Below, in pieces: positions 30,904 to 33,198 of a stretch of 33,198 nt of DNA. Each line of letters starts with the position of its first letter. Within the stretch, counting starts at the first letter, position 1. The stretch comes from Deltaproteobacteria bacterium. GTDB taxonomy: Bacteria; Desulfobacterota; GWC2-55-46; DRQE01. The stretch spans positions 1-33,198 of the forward strand of contig DAOVKH010000001.1 of NCBI GenBank assembly GCA_030631875.1, given 5' to 3'. Below the pieces are notes generated by a model. That model was not told the DNA's origin, did not search any database, and saw only the letters and a program-made list of their open reading frames with translations. A program made the translations under genes and the position numbers.

Positions 30904-32652
30904 TTAAAGGCTGAAGGCCGGCCTTACCGGACCTATCATAGGCATATCGGTGAAGTCTTCTTCCTCGTACTCGAGCTCTTCGAGGTCATCTTCTTCATAC
31001 TCAAGTGGGCGGAGCTTTAATATAGATTCTTTTTCTATAGATTCGTTATATGGGTCGGCAATCTCTACTATACGGCGGCGTTCGAATTTAAGAAGAAAGA
31101 GTGACTTCTCGGTCTCTCCGTCACTATCAAAGCTAATAAGGCCGGTAACGCCGTCGGTCGGTTTCATCGTCGCTATAGCATCTTTGATGGAGATAGATTT
31201 TTCCACTGAAGTATCTATGCCCGACAGGAGTACTCGTGTCGCGTCGAAGGCCTCTGCCTCTATTATCGCCGGTTCATAGCCGTATGCTTCCTTAAAGAGG
31301 GTTACGAAGTCGTGCGTTACACGGCGTTTACTCCTTGGGAAGAAGCCGTCGACAAAGACCGCGCCCTGGATATAATCGCCGGCACTGCGTATCAGCTCGG
31401 TCGAGTTCCAGCCGTTTGAACCGAGGAGTTGCAGGTCTTCGATATTGTAGTAGGCGATGTAGGGAGCTATCTGTGAGATGGTAGCGTAGTTGTCCGGAAT
31501 GAAGAGGGCATCGATTTCCTTAGTAGTGGTATATTCCGTGACGCGACGCCTTCCCTGCATCGTCTCTTCCATCTCTATACCGAATAGTTCGGTAAATTCT
31601 TCGCCAAAGTCCTTCTTCTTAGGCTCGTAGGCGCTAATGGCTACGACCGATGCACCGCGTTTTTTGACCGCATCCGAGAATAGCGAGGCGAGTTTTTTGC
31701 CGTATGGGTTTTCGGGGTAGAGTATTGCGAACCTTTCCTTGCAGAGCGCGCGCGTGGCATACTCGGCCAGTGTCTCGGCCTGCATCTTCGGAGTTATAAA
31801 GTTCCTGAAGATGTTCTTTCCGGATTTGGCTATCTCTTCTTTCTGGGAGAGTATTATCGCCGGCACTCGCCGTCTCTTAGCGACCTTTGCCGCGCCGAGA
31901 GCATTCTTACTCCTAAGAGGGCCTATGATGCCTTCGACATCTTCCTTCTTGAGGAAGTTCCAGAGGTCTCTCTCCATTGGATTCTTAGCCGTACTCTTTT
32001 CGGATAGTGCCGTGTCGTGCACCTTGACCTCGACGGCAACCGGTGAGTCTCCATCGGCCTCTCCGTATACTCCGGCGGCCAATAGGATACCCTTAAGGGC
32101 TCGTTCTCCGTAGGGAGCGTAATTACCGCTAAGCGGAAGCACCGCACCTATGGTTATCTCCTGGAACCGATCGTTGAGGGAGCTTGTGACGGCGGCTATC
32201 GTCGTAAGTAAAAGTTCGGCCTTTATCTGAGCCTCTACCGTAGCGTTCTCCGTAGTCGCGAGCGATTGCAGTACGGATTTGGCTTCGAGGATATTACCCT
32301 TGCGATAGAGTGAGTATCCGAGCTTGTATAGCGAGTCACTTCTGTCGCGGCTCTCGCTAAACTTGTCTACGAGTAGCCTGTAAGCGCTTATGGCGGATTC
32401 AAAGTCTTTCTGCTCGGTGTAGATGGAGGCTATCTTCATAACCGCCTCCTCGACCATATCCGAGCGGCGGTGTTTGCCTATGAAACGTTTGAGTTGCCTG
32501 AGGTTATCTTCATTTGCTCCATTGGTCTCAATATCCAGGAATATCTTTGAGAGTAGTTTCCTGGGGCTTTCGGCACCGTAGGCGATATTGTCGTAGATGG
32601 GCACTAAGGCGAGGGATATCGCAAATGCTATGGCTATAAATTTTATCTTCAC
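30904..32652 (-). CDS. LpoA/YraM-like periplasmic protein: TPR plus type I periplasmic-binding domain
   Basis: A 582-residue protein starting at GTG 32652 and overlapping the dnaJ stop as GTGA. A signal peptide (IAFAISLALVPIYDNIAYG) precedes TPR-like helices (residues about 40-150: DMVEEAVMKIASIYTEQKDFESAIS). A two-lobed ligand-binding domain of the Leu/Ile/Val-binding type follows (ITIGAVLPLSGNYAPYGERA opens it). This arrangement is that of LpoA-like PBP activators and of YraM. No lipobox is evident, so it may be soluble. The acidic tail (YEEDDLEELEYEEEDF) is unusual. It could alternatively be a branched-chain amino acid-type binding protein. Confidence 0.8.
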   Translation of the reverse strand: MKIKFIAIAFAISLALVPIYDNIAYGAESPRKLLSKIFLDIETNGANEDNLRQLKRFIGKHRRSDMVEEAVMKIASIYTEQKDFESAISAYRLLVDKFSESRDRSDSLYKLGYSLYRKGNILEAKSVLQSLATTENATVEAQIKAELLLTTIAAVTSSLNDRFQEITIGAVLPLSGNYAPYGERALKGILLAAGVYGEADGDSPVAVEVKVHDTALSEKSTAKNPMERDLWNFLKKEDVEGIIGPLRSKNALGAAKVAKRRRVPAIILSQKEEIAKSGKNIFRNFITPKMQAETLAEYATRALCKERFAILYPENPYGKKLASLFSDAVKKRGASVVAISAYEPKKKDFGEEFTELFGIEMEETMQGRRRVTEYTTTKEIDALFIPDNYATISQIAPYIAYYNIEDLQLLGSNGWNSTELIRSAGDYIQGAVFVDGFFPRSKRRVTHDFVTLFKEAYGYEPAIIEAEAFDATRVLLSGIDTSVEKSISIKDAIATMKPTDGVTGLISFDSDGETEKSLFLLKFERRRIVEIADPYNESIEKESILKLRPLEYEEDDLEELEYEEEDFTDMPMIGPVRPAFSL

Positions 32653-33198
32653 TCGAATAGATCCTTTACCATCTTAAAGAAGTTCTTCCTCTCAGGGAAG
32701 ACATCGTCGCCGCTTATCTCGGCAAATTCGTTCAAGAGTTCGCGCTGACGTTTATTGAGTTTCGTCGGTGTCTCCACCTTTATCACTACGATATGGTCGC
32801 CTCTGCGCCCACCTCTGAGTGAGGCGATACCCTTGCCATGAATCCTCATGACCTTGTCGTTCTGCGTACCCTTTGGTATCTTTAGCTTCGTCGTGCCTTC
32901 TATTATAGGTGCTTCTATCTCACAGCCAAGGGCGGCTTGAGGAAAACTTATCGGAACCATACAGATTATGTCGTCGCCGTCTCTCTTAAATATAGGATGC
33001 TCTTCGACCGTTATGAATACATACAGGTCTCCGGGAGGTCCGCCTCTCACTCCTGAGTCACCTTCGCCGCTTACGCGGAGACGGTTGCCGTTATCGACGC
33101 CGGGCGGTATGGTTATCGTAAGCGAGTTTGTTCTCTCAGTTGATCCGCGCCCTCTACAGTCGGTGCAAGGGGAGGCTATAATCGTACCTGCGCCGTGG
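32649..33198 (-). CDS. dnaJ: Chaperone DnaJ, C-terminal part (partial, runs off the window end)
   Basis: The minus-strand frame is open to the last base of the window. It starts inside the zinc-finger region, with the final CTDCRGRG repeat, then ITIPPGVDNGNRLRVSGEGDSG, LYVFITVEEHPIFKRDGDD, then the C-terminal substrate-binding/dimerisation domain (IKVETPTKLNKRQREL). The J domain and Gly/Phe region lie outside. DnaJ delivers clients to DnaK. It probably heads a minus-strand operon: dnaJ, LpoA-like, dksA-like, galT-like, kinase, regulator, with gaps of -4, 46, 134, 33 and 48 bases. Confidence 0.95.
   Translation of the reverse strand, partial: HGAGTIIASPCTDCRGRGSTERTNSLTITIPPGVDNGNRLRVSGEGDSGVRGGPPGDLYVFITVEEHPIFKRDGDDIICMVPISFPQAALGCEIEAPIIEGTTKLKIPKGTQNDKVMRIHGKGIASLRGGRRGDHIVVIKVETPTKLNKRQRELLNEFAEISGDDVFPERKNFFKMVKDLFE

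Noticed and set aside
1..33198. CRISPR arrays, insertion sequences or toxin-antitoxin pairs
   Set aside because: No spaced direct repeats, transposase motifs or paired small toxin/antitoxin genes were seen on either strand.

Overview
The window comes from a Gram-negative bacterium. It carries LpxC (lipid A), MurJ, a LpoA/YraM-type periplasmic protein, a DksA-type zinc-finger protein and DnaJ. SelA shows that the host can make selenocysteyl-tRNA. The gene set and its style (single-domain regulators, GGDEF/EAL sensors, frequent ATA and AGG codons) would fit a deltaproteobacterial/Desulfobacterota-like lineage, but no rRNA is present and the lineage is an inference only.

Layout. Bases 1-9377 are chromosomal: the end of a probable holA (+), rpsT (-), murJ (+), mazG (-), a small lipoprotein (-), selA (+), a large PDC-HAMP-PAS-PAS-GGDEF-EAL protein (+) and a DUF3108-type periplasmic protein (+). 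Bases about 9483-25504 form one co-oriented cluster of phage structural and lysis genes. It opens with a strong sigma70-type promoter whose -35 box lies inside a perfect 15-bp palindrome. The order is a sigma-region-4-like regulator, a terminator, small and large terminase, portal, scaffold-like protein, major capsid, connector and tail-completion genes, tail tube, a tail chaperone pair, a short tape measure, distal tail/baseplate proteins, fibre, amidase and 3-TM holin. It ends at a Rho-independent terminator. Bases 25527-33198 are chromosomal again: lpxC (+), then csp, a cupin, tRNA-Ala(CGC), a response regulator, its histidine kinase, a galT-like gene, dksA-like, a LpoA-like gene and the 3' part of dnaJ, all on the minus strand.

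How the genes fit together. The phage cluster has what is needed to package DNA, build a head and a short non-contractile tail, and lyse the cell. No integrase, excisionase, repressor, replication gene or head protease is visible. This 16-kb, virion-only layout between core genes resembles a gene transfer agent (GTA) or a domesticated or defective prophage. Two translation signals stand out. One is an A_AAA_AAC -1 slippery site directly before the stop of the tail chaperone, with the next ORF in the -1 frame. The other is an in-frame TAG that splits the baseplate-hub gene in two while the downstream reading frame stays intact.

Other notable points are a murJ whose conserved N-terminus extends upstream of the first ATG with no ATG/GTG/TTG available, an lpxC promoter placed so that the mRNA may be leaderless, and a 15-bp perfect hairpin just after the capsid gene. 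No CRISPR array, insertion sequence or rRNA was seen.
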